DNA of 53,156 bases from Parageobacillus caldoxylosilyticus NBRC 107762 (GCF_000632715.1 NZ_BAWO01000046.1:1-53156); one strand, 5' to 3'; positions 27,398-38,168 are shown, counted from the first letter of the stretch. Translations and numbers: made by a program. The notes: generated by a model not told the origin, from the sequence alone.

Positions 27398-30300
27398 TTA
27401 AGCAATAATCGATTTTTCATCTTTGACACAGGAAAGCTCCTTTAACGTTTCGTATAAAATCATCAGCCACTCTTGCGGCTTGAAATCTTTAATATATAAC
27501 ACAATTTTTAATTTAGCCCCTTCCATACCAAAGCCAAACAAGCGTCCGTATTGCCCGCCAATTTTGGATAGGCGCTGTATTTCGACATTTTTTGATGCAT
27601 GTTCAGCAAATAAAATTTCTACTTGCTGCTTTTGCTGCTTAATGGATTCGACACCGATTTGTTTAGCGAACACTTTCACTTCCGCTACTTGGAACAAGTA
27701 AGCGACTTCATCTGGATAATCGCCGAAGCGGTCCACCATTTCCTCACGCAGCGCTTCCACGTCTTCCATCGTTTCCACCGCTTTAAACCGCTTGTACATA
27801 TCGATTTTTTGCAACCCATCGGAAATATACGTATCTGGAATGTACGCGTCGATTTCCAAGTCGATCGTCACTTCCTGTTTTTCTTCTTCCCGTTTGATGC
27901 CTTTTCGTTTCTCGATGGCTTCTTTGAGCATTTGCGAATATAAATCAAATCCAACCGAATCGATAAATCCGTGTTGTTCCGCCCCTAATATATTGCCAGC
28001 ACCGCGAATCGATAAGTCGCGCATTGCAATTTTAAACCCTGATCCAAGTTCGGTAAATTCTTTAATTGCCTGAAGCCGCTTCTCTGCCGCTTCATTGAGC
28101 ACTTTATCTTTTCGGTATGTGAAATATGCGTACGCAACGCGGTTGGAGCGACCGACACGCCCGCGCAGCTGATACAATTGCGACAGCCCCATGCGATCAG
28201 CGTCGTAGACAATCAACGTATTGACGTTTGGAATGTCCACGCCTGTTTCAATAATCGTCGTCGTCACCAGTACATCGTACTGTCCTTCTAAAAACGCCAA
28301 CATCGTGGATTCCAACTCGTTTTCTGACATGCGCCCGTGCACATAGGTTACACGCGCTTCCGGCACAAGCTGTGAAATTTCTTCCGCCTTCCTATCAATA
28401 TCTTCAATATGGTTGTACAAGAAAAACACTTGTCCGTCTCTAGCCAGCTCCCGTTCAATCGCTTCCTTTACGAGTTCAGGGGTATATTCCATCACATACG
28501 TTTGCACCGGAAAGCGATTTTCCGGCGGCGTTTCAATAATCGACAGGTCGCGCACTCCGATCATCGACATATGCAAAGTTCTTGGGATCGGCGTTGCCGT
28601 TAATGTCAGCACATCAATATTAGCCTTCATCTGCTTGATTTTTTCTTTATGGGTAACGCCAAATCGCTGCTCTTCGTCAATAATGAGAAGCCCTAAATCT
28701 TTAAACTGAACATCTTTGGATAATAGGCGGTGTGTGCCAATGACCATATCAATGGTTCCTTCTTTTAGCCCTTTAATCGTTTCCGCTTGCTGTTTTCTAG
28801 TGCGAAAGCGGTTTAACAGTCCGACGTTAATTGGGAACCCTTGAAATCGCTCGCGCACCGTTTCGTAATGCTGCTGTGCTAAAATTGTCGTCGGTACGAG
28901 AAATGCGACTTGTTTGCCGTCCATAATCGCTTTAAACGCGGCCCGCAGCGCTACTTCCGTCTTTCCGTAGCCAACGTCGCCGCAAAGAAGGCGATCCATC
29001 GGCTTGTCGCTTTCCATATCGCGCTTGATTTCTTCAATCGAACGAAGCTGATCTTCCGTTTCCTGGTACGGAAACGCCGCTTCAAATTCCCGCTGCATTT
29101 CTGTATCCGGGGAAAACGCGTATCCTTTGCTTGCTTCCCGTTCAGCGTACAGCTTAATTAAATCTTCAGCGATATCTTGGACGGACGACTCGACTTTCTT
29201 TTTCACCTTTTTCCATTCGGAGCCGCCTAATTTGTAAATCTTCGGCTCTTTCCCTTCAGAGCCTACGTATTTTTGCACTTGATCAATTTGATCGACCGGC
29301 ACATATAACGTATCGCTGCCTTGGTATTGAATATGGATATAATCTTTATGCACACCGTTAATCTCTAATGTTTCGATTCCTAAATATTTACCGATACCGT
29401 GGTTGACATGGACAACGTAATCGCCAACTTGCAGTTCCGAGTAACTTTTAATCCGCTCCGCATTCGATAATTTTGGACGGCGAATCAGTCTTTTTGCCCG
29501 TTTTTTAAACAATTCTTCTTCCGTAATCACAGCAAGCTTTTGCATCGGCAGCTCAAACCCTGTATTTAAGTCGCCTTCGATCATCTGATATTTGCCGTGC
29601 ATCAGCATCGCGTCCTTGCTTAACGGGGCAACATCGATTTCATAGTCTTCCAAAACGGATTGCAGCTTTTTCATCCGCTCTGCGTTCGGCGCCAAAAAAA
29701 CTACCGCATAGTTGGCTTTTTTCCATCTTTCTAGCTCGGATTTCAGCAACGACATTTGCCCGTGGAAATTCTGCATTTGTTTGCAGGAAATATTGACAAT
29801 ATTTTCTGGATGGGTATGCGGGACATGCCGTAAAAATAAGGACAAATAAATCCGCTGTTTGCGATGTTTTTGCAACAATTCCGAAAATGAGTGAGAAATT
29901 GGCACATCATGGATTATTTTTCCATTACCAAGCAAGCTGGTGTACCATTCTGCCTCTTCTTTATCTAAGCTTTCAGCCGCCTCTTGTAATCTGCTCATCT
30001 CATCCATCAGCAATATGCCATTTTCCGGAAGATAGTCTAGCAAACTAGCAGGCTCTTTGTAGAAGAGCGCCATATATTTATATTGTTGTTCAATTTCTTG
30101 TCCTTGTTTTAATTGCTCAAGTTCTCCTGATATATGTTCTAGCAATAATTGTTTGGCCTTCTCATCTTTTAATTTGTTGAGACTTTCCGCTAACCCTGCT
30201 TCGATTCGTTCGATTCCCCGCTCTAGCGCCTCTCCATAAACAATCATTTCATCAGCAGGTCCGATGGTTACTTGTTGTACTTCATCACGGGAACGCTGAT

Positions 30301-30931
30301 CATCCGCGGTGAATGTACGTATCGATTCAATTTCCGTATCAAACAGCTCAATCCGATACGGAAATTCAGTAGTTAACGGATAAATATCAATAATGCCGCC
30401 GCGAATGCTAAATTCCCCAGGGGCCGATACCGTCGCTACACGTTTATATCCCATTTGTACGAACTGTTGTTTATAATGGTCAATATCGATATCTTGGCCA
30501 ACCGTGAATGTGAATAGATGATCCCTCCATAACGATGCAGGAGGAAGCAACCGACGCAATCCAGCAACTGGACAAATAACGATGCCTTGTTGCCGTTTCG
30601 CCCAATAATTCATCACTTCTAAACGCTGCGCCCTTAACTCCGGACTGGCGATCGCCATTTCAGCGGCAATAACCTCATTGACCGGATATAAAAACACCTC
30701 TTCGGTTCCGAGCAATTGAACAAGGTCGTCATACATTTTTTGCGCGTGAAACAAATTATGGGTAACGAGTAGAATCGGTCTATTCGTTTCCTTGTATAAT
30801 GTCGAAACAAAAACAGACCGGGCCGACCCGGATAACCCGGCAACGAGCTGTTCTTTCAATCCCACTTTTACGCCTTCGATAATGGAACGAACATCTTGAT
30901 TTTCAGCTAAATAGCGATGCAACGAAAGCAC
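27398..30931 (-). CDS. mfd: Transcription-repair coupling factor Mfd
   Basis: Translocase that removes stalled RNA polymerase at lesions and recruits UvrA. I start it at the GTG at 30931, 10 nt after GAGGAGG, which gives 1177 residues, the B. subtilis length. Domains: N-terminal UvrB-like module (SAPGEFSIRGGIIDIYP), RNAP-interacting domain with VVHVNHGIGKYLGIE (about 500), then RecG-like translocase GDVGYGKTEVALRAAFKA, DEEQRFGV, TATPIPRTLHMSM and QLRGRVGRSNRVAYAY, and a C-terminal autoinhibitory TRCF domain. Confidence 0.97.
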   Translation of the reverse strand: MLSLHRYLAENQDVRSIIEGVKVGLKEQLVAGLSGSARSVFVSTLYKETNRPILLVTHNLFHAQKMYDDLVQLLGTEEVFLYPVNEVIAAEMAIASPELRAQRLEVMNYWAKRQQGIVICPVAGLRRLLPPASLWRDHLFTFTVGQDIDIDHYKQQFVQMGYKRVATVSAPGEFSIRGGIIDIYPLTTEFPYRIELFDTEIESIRTFTADDQRSRDEVQQVTIGPADEMIVYGEALERGIERIEAGLAESLNKLKDEKAKQLLLEHISGELEQLKQGQEIEQQYKYMALFYKEPASLLDYLPENGILLMDEMSRLQEAAESLDKEEAEWYTSLLGNGKIIHDVPISHSFSELLQKHRKQRIYLSLFLRHVPHTHPENIVNISCKQMQNFHGQMSLLKSELERWKKANYAVVFLAPNAERMKKLQSVLEDYEIDVAPLSKDAMLMHGKYQMIEGDLNTGFELPMQKLAVITEEELFKKRAKRLIRRPKLSNAERIKSYSELQVGDYVVHVNHGIGKYLGIETLEINGVHKDYIHIQYQGSDTLYVPVDQIDQVQKYVGSEGKEPKIYKLGGSEWKKVKKKVESSVQDIAEDLIKLYAEREASKGYAFSPDTEMQREFEAAFPYQETEDQLRSIEEIKRDMESDKPMDRLLCGDVGYGKTEVALRAAFKAIMDGKQVAFLVPTTILAQQHYETVRERFQGFPINVGLLNRFRTRKQQAETIKGLKEGTIDMVIGTHRLLSKDVQFKDLGLLIIDEEQRFGVTHKEKIKQMKANIDVLTLTATPIPRTLHMSMIGVRDLSIIETPPENRFPVQTYVMEYTPELVKEAIERELARDGQVFFLYNHIEDIDRKAEEISQLVPEARVTYVHGRMSENELESTMLAFLEGQYDVLVTTTIIETGVDIPNVNTLIVYDADRMGLSQLYQLRGRVGRSNRVAYAYFTYRKDKVLNEAAEKRLQAIKEFTELGSGFKIAMRDLSIRGAGNILGAEQHGFIDSVGFDLYSQMLKEAIEKRKGIKREEEKQEVTIDLEIDAYIPDTYISDGLQKIDMYKRFKAVETMEDVEALREEMVDRFGDYPDEVAYLFQVAEVKVFAKQIGVESIKQQKQQVEILFAEHASKNVEIQRLSKIGGQYGRLFGFGMEGAKLKIVLYIKDFKPQEWLMILYETLKELSCVKDEKSIIA

Positions 30932-31038
30932 CCCTATTCTCCCTCCTCTCAATATCATTGTATTTCTCTGTTGTTATATTTGTATACAAACCGATCGTTT
31001 TATTCCATATATAACCGTATATGGATATATTTATAAGA

Positions 31039-31072
31039 AAAAAAATACAAAAATGCTTTGGTTGCCCAAAGC
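31039..31072 (-). terminator. Terminator of fin
   Basis: Perfect stem GCTTTGG/CCAAAGC with a 4-nt loop (31055-31072), then ATTTTTGTATTTTTTTT on the minus strand, 5 nt after the fin stop. Confidence 0.85.
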
Positions 31073-31076
31073 CCCG

Positions 31077-31307
31077 TTAATGGATAAACTTCTCATACTG
31101 ATGTAACTCTGGATTTCTTGTCAATGCCTCTTGGCAATCTTCGCAAATTGTTTTTACATGAATATCACCGTTCGGCTGATACGAAATCATCTCTAAACGT
31201 TCTTCCTCTGTCAAATGATGAAACCCTAATTGTTCACTATATATGGAAACTTGATCAATCGTCCCTACTTTCGTTCCACAATGCCGACAATAATAATGCA
31301 ATGCCAT
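31077..31307 (-). CDS. fin: Anti-sigma-F factor Fin (YabK)
   Basis: Small zinc-type protein that inhibits sigma-F and favours the switch to sigma-G in the forespore. 76 residues from the ATG at 31307, which has AGGAGG 10 nt upstream. CRHCG near the N-terminus and CEDCQ near residue 60 form the two CxxC zinc pairs. [15 protein letters not shown] is the conserved centre. The upstream gap has only a weak sigma-F resemblance. Confidence 0.93.
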   Translation of the reverse strand: MALHYYCRHCGTKVGTIDQVSIYSEQLGFHHLTEEERLEMISYQPNGDIHVKTICEDCQEALTRNPELHQYEKFIH

Positions 31308-31372
31308 TGCCAACAAACCTCCTAAAGGGCGTATTCCATACTTTCATTTTGCACCGATTAGGAGGAAAATAT

Positions 31373-31933
31373 TCATTTGTTAAATTCATTCATCACTTGC
31401 AGAAACGGCGTCGTCACCGCTTTTTCACACGCATCAGCCGAACGTAAAATCGCTTCCATTACCGCGTCACTTTCTTCTTTCGCAAAACGGCCTAACACAT
31501 AATCGGTTACCTTTTGCCCGTTTGCCGGGCGCCCAATACCGATGCGAATCCGTTTAAATTCTTGGGTGCCTAAATGATAAATCAGTGATTTAATGCCATT
31601 ATGTCCGCCGGCGCTTCCTTTCATGCGCAAGCGAATTTTTCCAGGTGGAAGGTCAAGGTCATCGTATACGACAATGACATCATCGACATCAATACCATAG
31701 TAATCCATTAACGGTCGAACACATTCCCCTGATAAATTCATATATGTCAACGGTTTGCATAATGCTACTTTTTCTCCAGAAATAATGGCAGATGCCATCA
31801 TGCCGCGAAACTTGGTTGTTTGAAAAGAAATATTCCATCGTTTTGCCAGTTCATCCATGACCATAAAGCCAACGTTATGCCTCGTTTGTTCGTATTCTTT
31901 TCCTGGATTCCCAAGGCCGACAAATAACTTCAA
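31373..31933 (-). CDS. pth: Peptidyl-tRNA hydrolase
   Basis: Releases tRNA from prematurely dissociated peptidyl-tRNA; B. subtilis spoVC. 186 residues. [20 protein letters not shown] contains Asn and catalytic His (RHN), then [34 protein letters not shown] and [10 protein letters not shown], all family signatures. It is 66 nt downstream of ctc and beyond a terminator-like hairpin, so expression may depend partly on readthrough. Confidence 0.97.
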   Translation of the reverse strand: MKLFVGLGNPGKEYEQTRHNVGFMVMDELAKRWNISFQTTKFRGMMASAIISGEKVALCKPLTYMNLSGECVRPLMDYYGIDVDDVIVVYDDLDLPPGKIRLRMKGSAGGHNGIKSLIYHLGTQEFKRIRIGIGRPANGQKVTDYVLGRFAKEESDAVMEAILRSADACEKAVTTPFLQVMNEFNK

Positions 31934-31961
31934 TACTCGGTCTCCTCTCTTTACGATGATA

Positions 31962-31993
31962 CTACAAAAGACGTAACCGAAAACGGTTACGTC
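31962..31993 (-). terminator. Terminator of ctc
   Basis: Perfect 10-bp stem GACGTAACCG/CGGTTACGTC around TTTT (31970-31993), followed by TTTTGTAG on the minus strand; between ctc and pth. Confidence 0.8.
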
Positions 31994-31999
31994 CTAAAT

Positions 32000-32632
32000 T
32001 TACGACTCTGGAGTCGTTTCTCTTCCCTCTTCTGCATCAGGATGACCAGGTTCTTGCTGTTCACCGCTATGGATTTCCTCTTCTTGTTGCGGAGGCAAGA
32101 TGGTCGCAATCACTTCAGAAGGCTCATGATTAATTTCATATTTTCCGTCTGTTTTTACATCTCCTACCGTAATCACATCGCCTACTTGAAGGTGCGAGAT
32201 GTCAATATCAATCGACGACGGAATATTCGCCGGCAATACGCGAATCGATAATTGATGCAGATTTTGCTGCAATACGCCGCCGTCTTTTACTCCGGCAGCT
32301 TCGCCGATCAAGCGCACATCAACATCAATATCTACTTCTGTCGACATATCTACTGCTTGGAAATCAACGTGAAGAATATTGCCGCGCAGCGGATCTCTTT
32401 GGATCTCGCGCATCAGGACGGAATAATCTTTTCCGCCTATTTTCAGCGTCATTAAGCTATGGCGTCCACCTTCACGAATCGTTTTTTCCAGTTCTGCACC
32501 ACTGACAAAAATCATTTTATTATCAACATTTTTCCCATACAATATTCCAGGAATGTTTCCTTGTAAACGAATGCGTCGAAGTGTGGAATGTTTTTTGTCC
32601 GTGCGTTCTTTTGCTTCTAGTACTATAGCCAT
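32000..32632 (-). CDS. ctc: Ribosomal protein L25/Ctc (long, stress type)
   Basis: 5S-rRNA-binding large-subunit protein. 210 residues: N-terminal L25 domain (about 1-95: LRRIRLQGNIPGILYGKN) plus the C-terminal TL5 beta domain (about 96-185: DVRLIGEAAGVKDGGVLQQ), then an acidic Glu/Gln/Pro-rich tail of about 25 residues. In B. subtilis it is a sigma-B stress gene; a sigma-B-like promoter is visible upstream. RBS GGAAGGTGAGG. Confidence 0.96.
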   Translation of the reverse strand: MAIVLEAKERTDKKHSTLRRIRLQGNIPGILYGKNVDNKMIFVSGAELEKTIREGGRHSLMTLKIGGKDYSVLMREIQRDPLRGNILHVDFQAVDMSTEVDIDVDVRLIGEAAGVKDGGVLQQNLHQLSIRVLPANIPSSIDIDISHLQVGDVITVGDVKTDGKYEINHEPSEVIATILPPQQEEEIHSGEQQEPGHPDAEEGRETTPES

Positions 32633-32675
32633 GTTTCCTCACCTTCCTGAATTAGAATTAGAATCTATTGATACT

Positions 32676-32701
32676 TTATCCTAAAACAAGAAGGTCTAAA
32701 C
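32676..32701 (-). promoter_or_regulatory. Sigma-B-like promoter of ctc
   Basis: -35 GTTTAG (32701-32696), 14-bp spacer, -10 GGATAA (32681-32676), against the remembered consensus GTTTAA-N14-GGGTAT. B. subtilis ctc is a classic sigma-B gene. Confidence 0.55.
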
Positions 32702-32712
32702 ATGTTTTTCCA

Positions 32713-33660
32713 TTAATCAAACAATACGCTGACAGACTTCATTTCATATACGCGTGTAATGGCCTCCGCAATCAGCGGTGCAACTGACAGCTCTACAATT
32801 TTATCAATTTTCTTTTCTTCTGGCAACGCAATTGTATTGGTAACAACCAGTTCTTTAATTTGTGAATTTTGAATGCGTTCAATTGCCGGACCGGACAGCA
32901 CCGGATGCGTACAGCACGCGTACACTTCTTTCGCTCCGCTTGCGACCAAGGCGTTGGCGGCCAATGTAATCGTTCCGGCCGTATCAATAATATCATCAAT
33001 TAAAATAGCAGTTTTCCCTGCTACTTGTCCAACGATATTCATGACTTCCGCCACATTTGGCTTTGGTCGGCGCTTATCAATGATGGCAATCGGCGCTTTT
33101 AAACGGTCGGCAAGTTTTCTTGCCCGTGTCACACCGCCGTGGTCTGGAGAAACAACGACGATATCATCGAGATTTTTGCCTTTAAAATAGTCAGCTAAAA
33201 TCGGAACTCCCATCAAGTGGTCGATTGGAATATCAAAAAATCCTTGAATTTGCGGCGCGTGCAAATCAAGCGTAATGACGCGCGAAGCTCCTGCTGTTTC
33301 CAAAAGATTGGCTACCAGCTTCGCCGTGATCGGTTCACGGGAGCGCGCTTTTCGGTCTTGACGGGCATACCCGTAATACGGCATCACAATATTAATCGTT
33401 CGTGCCGAGGCGCGTTTTAATGCATCGATCATAATTAATAATTCCATTAAATGCTCATTGACCGGGACGCTTGTCGATTGAAGAACGAAAACATCATCAC
33501 CCCGGATGCTTTCCTCAATGTTAATTTGAATTTCCCCATCGCTGAAACGGGAGACAGAACATTTGCCTAATTCAATTTCCATAATTTCCGCAATTTCTTC
33601 TGCCAACTTCATGTTTGAATTTAACGCAAATAATTTTAGGTTGTGATAACACTCAGACAT
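32713..33660 (-). CDS. prs: Ribose-phosphate pyrophosphokinase (PRPP synthetase)
   Basis: Makes PRPP from ribose-5-phosphate and ATP for nucleotide, His and Trp synthesis. 315 residues. [38 protein letters not shown] (flexible loop), [14 protein letters not shown] and the PRPP-binding [15 protein letters not shown] / [13 protein letters not shown] are all present. It starts 14 nt after glmU, the gcaD-prs operon of B. subtilis, so one promoter serves both. Confidence 0.98.
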   Translation of the reverse strand: MSECYHNLKLFALNSNMKLAEEIAEIMEIELGKCSVSRFSDGEIQINIEESIRGDDVFVLQSTSVPVNEHLMELLIMIDALKRASARTINIVMPYYGYARQDRKARSREPITAKLVANLLETAGASRVITLDLHAPQIQGFFDIPIDHLMGVPILADYFKGKNLDDIVVVSPDHGGVTRARKLADRLKAPIAIIDKRRPKPNVAEVMNIVGQVAGKTAILIDDIIDTAGTITLAANALVASGAKEVYACCTHPVLSGPAIERIQNSQIKELVVTNTIALPEEKKIDKIVELSVAPLIAEAITRVYEMKSVSVLFD

Positions 33661-33673
33661 TGATAGACCTCCA

Positions 33674-35053
33674 CTAAGAATTTTTCTTGATCGACAGACG
33701 GTCGACGTAGTTTTCTTTATTTACTTGCCGCGCACGGGCAATCGATAATGCATTTCCAGGAACATCCTCGGTAATGGTGGAGCCAGCCGCAACATAAGCG
33801 CCTTTTCCAATCGTCACAGGAGCAATTAAATTGGCATTACAGCCAATAAACGCCCCATCTTCAATTTTTGTCATATATTTATTTTTTCCATCATAGTTTA
33901 CGGTAATGGATCCGCAGCCAAGATTGACGTTGGCGCCGACTTCCGCATCGCCGATATAGCTTAAATGCGACGCTTTGCTTCCTTTGCCAAACGTCGATTT
34001 TTTCACCTCGACAAAATTTCCGATGCGGACCTCATCATCGATTTTCGACAATGGGCGAATATGAGCAAACGGTCCAATCGTGACATCGTTCCCAATTTCG
34101 CTGTCATGGGCAACGGAATGACGAATCGTTGTGCCATTTCCAATCAAACAATCTTTGATTTCCGAGTTTGGTCCAATCGTACAATCTTCACCGATTACTG
34201 TTTTTCCTTCAATGACCGTTCCCGGATAAATTACGGTGTCACGGCCGATTTGCGCCTCAACCGATATATACGTATGAGCAGGATCAATAATCGTTACCCC
34301 GTTCATCATATGTTTGCGACAAATCCGCTCGCGCATAATTCTTTCTGCTTCGGCGAGGGCAACGCGGTCGTTTACCCCAATCGTCTCTTCAAAAGATGGA
34401 GCTTTGTACGCGGAAATGATACTGCCATTTGATTTTAGAATTTCAATGACATCTGTTAAATAATATTCACCTTGTACATTATTGTTTGATACATGTGTAA
34501 GCGCTTCAAATAAAGACTTGTTATCAAAGCAATATGTCCCTGTGTTAATTTCTTTGATGGCGCGTTCTTGTTCGCTTGCATCTTTATGTTCGACAATTTT
34601 TTCAACATTTCCATGAGAATCGCGAACAATGCGACCATATCCGGCAGGGTTATCTGCGACTGCTGTCAAAATCGTTGCTTTTGCCTTTGTCGCAAGATGA
34701 TGATGAAGCAAAGCTTGCATCGTTTCAGCAGTAATTAACGGTGTATCCCCGCATACAACGAGCGTTACTCCATCTTTTTCCCGTAAATAAGGGGCTGCTT
34801 GCATCACTGCGTGCGCCGTTCCTAATTGCTCTTGCTGAAGGGCATATTCGCTTTGGTCGCCAAGCTGCTGTTTTACTTGTTCCGCCCCAAAACCGACAAT
34901 GGTAATAAGCTTTTCTATTCCCAGCTGCGAAACTTGGTCCACTACATGCTGAACCATTGGCTTGCCGCAAACAGGGTGCAATACTTTATATTGTTTCGAT
35001 TTCATCCTGGTTCCCTGTCCAGCCGCCAATATGACCGCATATCGTTTTACCAT
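33674..35053 (-). CDS. glmU: Bifunctional GlmU: GlcNAc-1-P uridyltransferase / GlcN-1-P acetyltransferase
   Basis: Final two steps to UDP-GlcNAc for peptidoglycan and teichoic acids. 459 residues from the ATG at 35053, 8 nt behind GGAGG. The N-terminal pyrophosphorylase has [11 protein letters not shown] (about 9-19) and CGDTPLI. The C-terminal left-handed beta-helix is visible as hexapeptide repeats ([24 protein letters not shown]) with the acetyltransferase site [10 protein letters not shown]. Co-transcribed with prs. Confidence 0.97.
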   Translation of the reverse strand: MVKRYAVILAAGQGTRMKSKQYKVLHPVCGKPMVQHVVDQVSQLGIEKLITIVGFGAEQVKQQLGDQSEYALQQEQLGTAHAVMQAAPYLREKDGVTLVVCGDTPLITAETMQALLHHHLATKAKATILTAVADNPAGYGRIVRDSHGNVEKIVEHKDASEQERAIKEINTGTYCFDNKSLFEALTHVSNNNVQGEYYLTDVIEILKSNGSIISAYKAPSFEETIGVNDRVALAEAERIMRERICRKHMMNGVTIIDPAHTYISVEAQIGRDTVIYPGTVIEGKTVIGEDCTIGPNSEIKDCLIGNGTTIRHSVAHDSEIGNDVTIGPFAHIRPLSKIDDEVRIGNFVEVKKSTFGKGSKASHLSYIGDAEVGANVNLGCGSITVNYDGKNKYMTKIEDGAFIGCNANLIAPVTIGKGAYVAAGSTITEDVPGNALSIARARQVNKENYVDRLSIKKNS

Positions 35054-35091
35054 ATATAAGGCCTCCAATTTTACCTTTTTATCCATAATTG

Positions 35092-35120
35092 AATATATCT
35101 CAATTAATAGTGTATTTCAA
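35092..35120 (-). promoter_or_regulatory. Sigma-A promoter of glmU-prs
   Basis: -35 TTGAAA (35120-35115), 17-bp spacer, -10 TATATT (35097-35092), about 40 nt before the glmU ATG and downstream of the spoVG terminator. Confidence 0.65.
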
Positions 35121-35146
35121 GGAATCATTGATTTTTCTAGAATAAG

Positions 35147-35184
35147 GCAAAAAAAAAAAGAGCCTGTCCATTTGGCACAGGCCC
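35147..35184 (-). terminator. Terminator of spoVG
   Basis: Stem GGGCCTGT/ACAGGCTC (one G-T) around GCCAAATGG, followed on the minus strand by an 11-nt run of T. Confidence 0.9.
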
Positions 35185-35196
35185 TTTCTCGTATTT

Positions 35197-35487
35197 TTAT
35201 GAAGCACCAGCTTCTTCAAGTTCCTCTTCCAACTTACCTAAGCGATGATACTCAGCTAATATTGCCTCTTGAATTTTTCCGCGCGTGGCTGAGTTAATCG
35301 GATGTGCAATGTCGCGAAATTCTCCATCTGGAGTACGCTTGCTTGGCATTGCGACAAACAATCCGTTATTGCCATCGATGACGCGGATATCATGGACAAC
35401 GAATTCGTTATCCAGTGTGATCGAGGCAATCGCTTTCATACGTCCTTCGGTATTTACGCGGCGTAATCTTACGTCAGTAACTTCCAT
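35197..35487 (-). CDS. spoVG: Septation/sporulation regulator SpoVG
   Basis: Small nucleic-acid-binding protein; in B. subtilis it affects asymmetric septation and cortex formation, and in other Firmicutes it binds DNA and RNA. 96 residues from the ATG at 35487 (AAGGTGG upstream): [11 protein letters not shown], then [18 protein letters not shown] and [11 protein letters not shown], all conserved. Monocistronic: sigma-H promoter upstream, terminator downstream. Confidence 0.98.
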
Positions 35488-35529
35488 TATGCTCACCACC
35501 TTTTCCCTATATCAGACTTGATTATTTTT

Positions 35530-35556
35530 ATTCCACGTATTTTCTCTATTTCCTTC
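35530..35556 (-). promoter_or_regulatory. Sigma-H promoter of spoVG
   Basis: -35 GAAGGAAAT (35556-35548), 11-bp spacer, -10 GTGGAAT (35536-35530), a close match to the known B. subtilis spoVG sigma-H promoter. The A/T-rich run upstream (35557-35600) matches the type of sequence AbrB binds at this promoter in B. subtilis. Confidence 0.85.
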
Positions 35557-35631
35557 TTTTTTTTTGAAAATTTTTTATAAATAAAAATACCTAGTTCTTG
35601 ACTTTTTAGGGAAAAGGCAGGCGATGGAAAC

Positions 35632-36006
35632 TTATTGAATCAACGCGACTACTTCAATTTCGACAAGCGCGTCTTTCGGCAGTCTCGCCACTTCCACGCA
35701 CGAGCGCGCCGGTTTATGATTTGTGAAATATTGACTATATACTTCATTCATTGCCGCAAAATCATCCATGTTTTTCAAAAACACCGTCGTTTTGACTACT
35801 GTATCAAGCGATGCACCAGCCGCTTCCAAAACGGCTTTTAAGTTTTGAAATACTTGATGCGTTTGTGCTTTTATGTCGCCTTGTACCATCTCTCCTTCGG
35901 GAGTGAGCGGAATTTGCCCCGAGCTGTAAAACATGTTATTGACGATAATTCCTTGCGAATACGGACCGATCGCCTGCGGCGCTTTATTCGTTTCTACTTT
36001 TCTCAT
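35632..36006 (-). CDS. ridA: RidA-family 2-iminobutanoate/2-iminopropanoate deaminase (YabJ)
   Basis: Hydrolyses reactive enamine/imine intermediates from PLP enzymes. 124 residues of the YjgF/YER057c/UK114 family: [35 protein letters not shown] and [19 protein letters not shown] with the substrate-binding Arg. B. subtilis YabJ is linked to purine regulation through purR, which lies 26 nt upstream in the same operon. Confidence 0.96.
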   Translation of the reverse strand: MRKVETNKAPQAIGPYSQGIIVNNMFYSSGQIPLTPEGEMVQGDIKAQTHQVFQNLKAVLEAAGASLDTVVKTTVFLKNMDDFAAMNEVYSQYFTNHKPARSCVEVARLPKDALVEIEVVALIQ

Positions 36007-36032
36007 TCTGTTTGCTCTCCTTTCTCGTTTAT

Positions 36033-36857
36033 CTATTCCATAAACTGCGTGTAATTTCCTGCTTTTACGGTAATTTGTTTTTCTTTGACATCCACCGATG
36101 ACAGTCTCACAAGCGAAATATATTCGTCTACGAGCCGTTCTTTCGTTTCTTCCGATTCGACGAGAACACCGATACCGGAAAGTTTGGCGTTAAACTCATT
36201 TAGCAAATTTACCATGCCGTTTACCGTGCCGCCCGCTTTCATAAAATCGTCGATAATTAATACATTGGCTCCTTCCGCCAAGCTCCGCTTCGCCAGCACC
36301 ATCGTTTGAATGCGCTTTGAAGAACCGGAAACGTAGTTGATGCTGACCATCGATCCTTCCGTTACTTTATTGTCATGGCGGACAATAACGACCGGAACAT
36401 ACAAAAAGTGGGCGACCGCATAAGCGAGCGGAATTCCTTTTGTCGCAATGGTCATGACGACATCGACCGGCCGATCGGCAAAAATGGACGCGTAGAGCCT
36501 GCCGATTTTGTTCATAATACGAGGGTCACCGAGAATATCGGTCATGTATAGGTATCCACCGGGCAACAACCGATCCGGACGCGATAGCTGCTCGCATAAA
36601 TATGTCACAATTTCTTCTGCTTCCTGCTCCGACATTTTTGGAATATATTGTACGCCGCCAGCAGCCCCCGGCAACGTTTTAATCGTTCCGATCCCTTGCT
36701 GTTCAAACGTTTGTTTAATAATGGCTAAATCTTCGCTAATCGATGACTTGGCCGATTCATAACGCTCCGCAAAAAACGTAAGCGGAATAAGTTGATGTGG
36801 CCGTTCAAGAAGATAATGGGTCATATCCACTAAACGGCCGCTGCGCCTTAACTTCAT
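36033..36857 (-). CDS. purR: Purine operon repressor PurR
   Basis: Represses purine genes and is released by PRPP. 274 residues from the ATG at 36857, behind GGGAGG. An N-terminal winged helix ([21 protein letters not shown]) is joined to a PRT-fold effector domain with PRPP motif [17 protein letters not shown] (about 200). The type I PRT fold lacks transferase activity in this family. A PurBox-like sequence just upstream suggests autoregulation. Confidence 0.96.
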   Translation of the reverse strand: MKLRRSGRLVDMTHYLLERPHQLIPLTFFAERYESAKSSISEDLAIIKQTFEQQGIGTIKTLPGAAGGVQYIPKMSEQEAEEIVTYLCEQLSRPDRLLPGGYLYMTDILGDPRIMNKIGRLYASIFADRPVDVVMTIATKGIPLAYAVAHFLYVPVVIVRHDNKVTEGSMVSINYVSGSSKRIQTMVLAKRSLAEGANVLIIDDFMKAGGTVNGMVNLLNEFNAKLSGIGVLVESEETKERLVDEYISLVRLSSVDVKEKQITVKAGNYTQFME

Positions 36858-36869
36858 AGCGGACCTCCC

Positions 36870-36882
36870 AAAACCGAATGTT
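36870..36882 (+). promoter_or_regulatory. Possible PurBox upstream of purR
   Basis: AAAACCGAATGTT on the plus strand fits the remembered PurBox AWWWCCGAACWWT at most positions and lies 13 nt from the purR start. A clear second, oppositely oriented box is not evident. Confidence 0.4.
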
Positions 36883-36912
36883 ATAAAGTAAATATACCAA
36901 AAATGTACGTGT

Positions 36913-37782
36913 TTAATCAAGTGAATGACGTTCGCCTAATAAACGAACAGCAAATACTTGTTCACAAAAACCGCGAAGCCCATTGTAAATGCGCTGCATT
37001 CTTGAATCATGCTGGACGAGCCCGAATACCGTCGGCCCACTGCCGCTCATTAATACTGCATCTGCTCCAAACCGTCTCATTTGCTCTTTAATATGCGCTA
37101 CTTCCGGATGCATTTTCAACGTTACTTCTTCTAATACGTTCCCGACTAATTGGCAAATGGCAAAATAATCTTGGCGTCCAATTGCCTCGACCATGGCATC
37201 GACATCCGGATGCACTACTTCCTTCACCTTTAAATTCCGATACACTTCCGCGGTAGAAACGCCAATGGACGGTTTTGCCAACACAACCCAGCATGGAGGC
37301 GGTGAAGGGATGGGGGTAATTTTTTCACCGCGCCCGGTGGCAATCGCCGTTCCGCCGTAAACGCAAAACGATACGTCAGAACCGATTTGCGCTCCTAATT
37401 CTGCTAATTCATCAAGGGTAAGACCTAAATTCCAAAGCTTATTTAATCCCCGCAATGTTGCGGCGGCATCGCTGCTTCCTCCCGCCAGACCCGCCGCTAC
37501 CGGGATATGTTTGGTAATAGAGATCGCCACACCTTGTTTAATGGAAAAGGTCTCCTTTAATAACTTTGCCGCTTGATATGCCAAATTGCGGTGGTCATCT
37601 GGAACAAACCGATTTTGTGAAATAATCTGTATTGCATCATCGGCACGCGGAATTAATTCAATCCGATCTGCCAAATCAATCGTTGTCATGACCATTTTCA
37701 CTTCGTGATACCCATCCGGCCGCTTATGTAACACGTCTAACGACAAGTTAATTTTTGCTGGTGCCTTCACTAATAGCCTCAA
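36913..37782 (-). CDS. ispE: 4-diphosphocytidyl-2-C-methyl-D-erythritol kinase
   Basis: GHMP kinase of the MEP isoprenoid pathway. I start it at TTG (37782) behind AAGTAGGTGG: this gives 289 residues and the N-terminus [15 protein letters not shown], which aligns with B. subtilis IspE; a GTG three codons earlier lacks a ribosome site. [19 protein letters not shown] is GHMP motif 2, and [10 protein letters not shown] motif 3. Confidence 0.96.
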   Translation of the reverse strand: MRLLVKAPAKINLSLDVLHKRPDGYHEVKMVMTTIDLADRIELIPRADDAIQIISQNRFVPDDHRNLAYQAAKLLKETFSIKQGVAISITKHIPVAAGLAGGSSDAAATLRGLNKLWNLGLTLDELAELGAQIGSDVSFCVYGGTAIATGRGEKITPIPSPPPCWVVLAKPSIGVSTAEVYRNLKVKEVVHPDVDAMVEAIGRQDYFAICQLVGNVLEEVTLKMHPEVAHIKEQMRRFGADAVLMSGSGPTVFGLVQHDSRMQRIYNGLRGFCEQVFAVRLLGERHSLD

Positions 37783-37913
37783 ACGTTCCACCTACTTTAA
37801 CGACTTCCAACTTTCTTCATAAACCCATTTTATCATAATAACACAAATCATGAATGTTGCTAAATAAAGAAAAGTATATTTCATCCACCCATGTCAAACA
37901 ATATAACAAACGG

Positions 37914-37948
37914 CGTCAAATAAAAGCCGAAGCGGTCGCGCTTCGGCT
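37914..37948 (-). terminator. Terminator of sspF
   Basis: Perfect 10-bp stem AGCCGAAGCG/CGCTTCGGCT around CGAC (37925-37948), followed on the minus strand by TTTATTTG. The remaining 37783-37913 holds nothing I can name. Confidence 0.85.
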
Positions 37949-37988
37949 GTCGCGGCATTTTCATTTTCCAACATTGCAAACAATGGAG

Positions 37989-38168
37989 TTACTCCATCTT
38001 TCCGGCAAGCTGTCGCTCTGCTTTTTCAATCGCCAATTTTACCATATTTCCCGCGTCTTTGGCGCGGATCGCTCCCCAACCTTCTCGCTGCACAACATCA
38101 TAAAAGCCTAATTCTTTTGCTAATTCTTCTTTAAAGCGCTGCGACATAATTCCATGGCGACGACCCAA
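37989..38168 (-). CDS. sspF: Small acid-soluble spore protein SspF (alpha/beta-type family)
   Basis: DNA-coating spore protein. 59 residues from TTG at 38168, 9 nt behind AGGGGG, giving [17 protein letters not shown], which aligns with B. subtilis SspF. LGFYDVV and [19 protein letters not shown] are the alpha/beta-SASP helix motifs; the GPR protease consensus is not obvious. Strong sigma-G promoter upstream, terminator downstream. Confidence 0.95.
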   Translation of the reverse strand: MGRRHGIMSQRFKEELAKELGFYDVVQREGWGAIRAKDAGNMVKLAIEKAERQLAGKME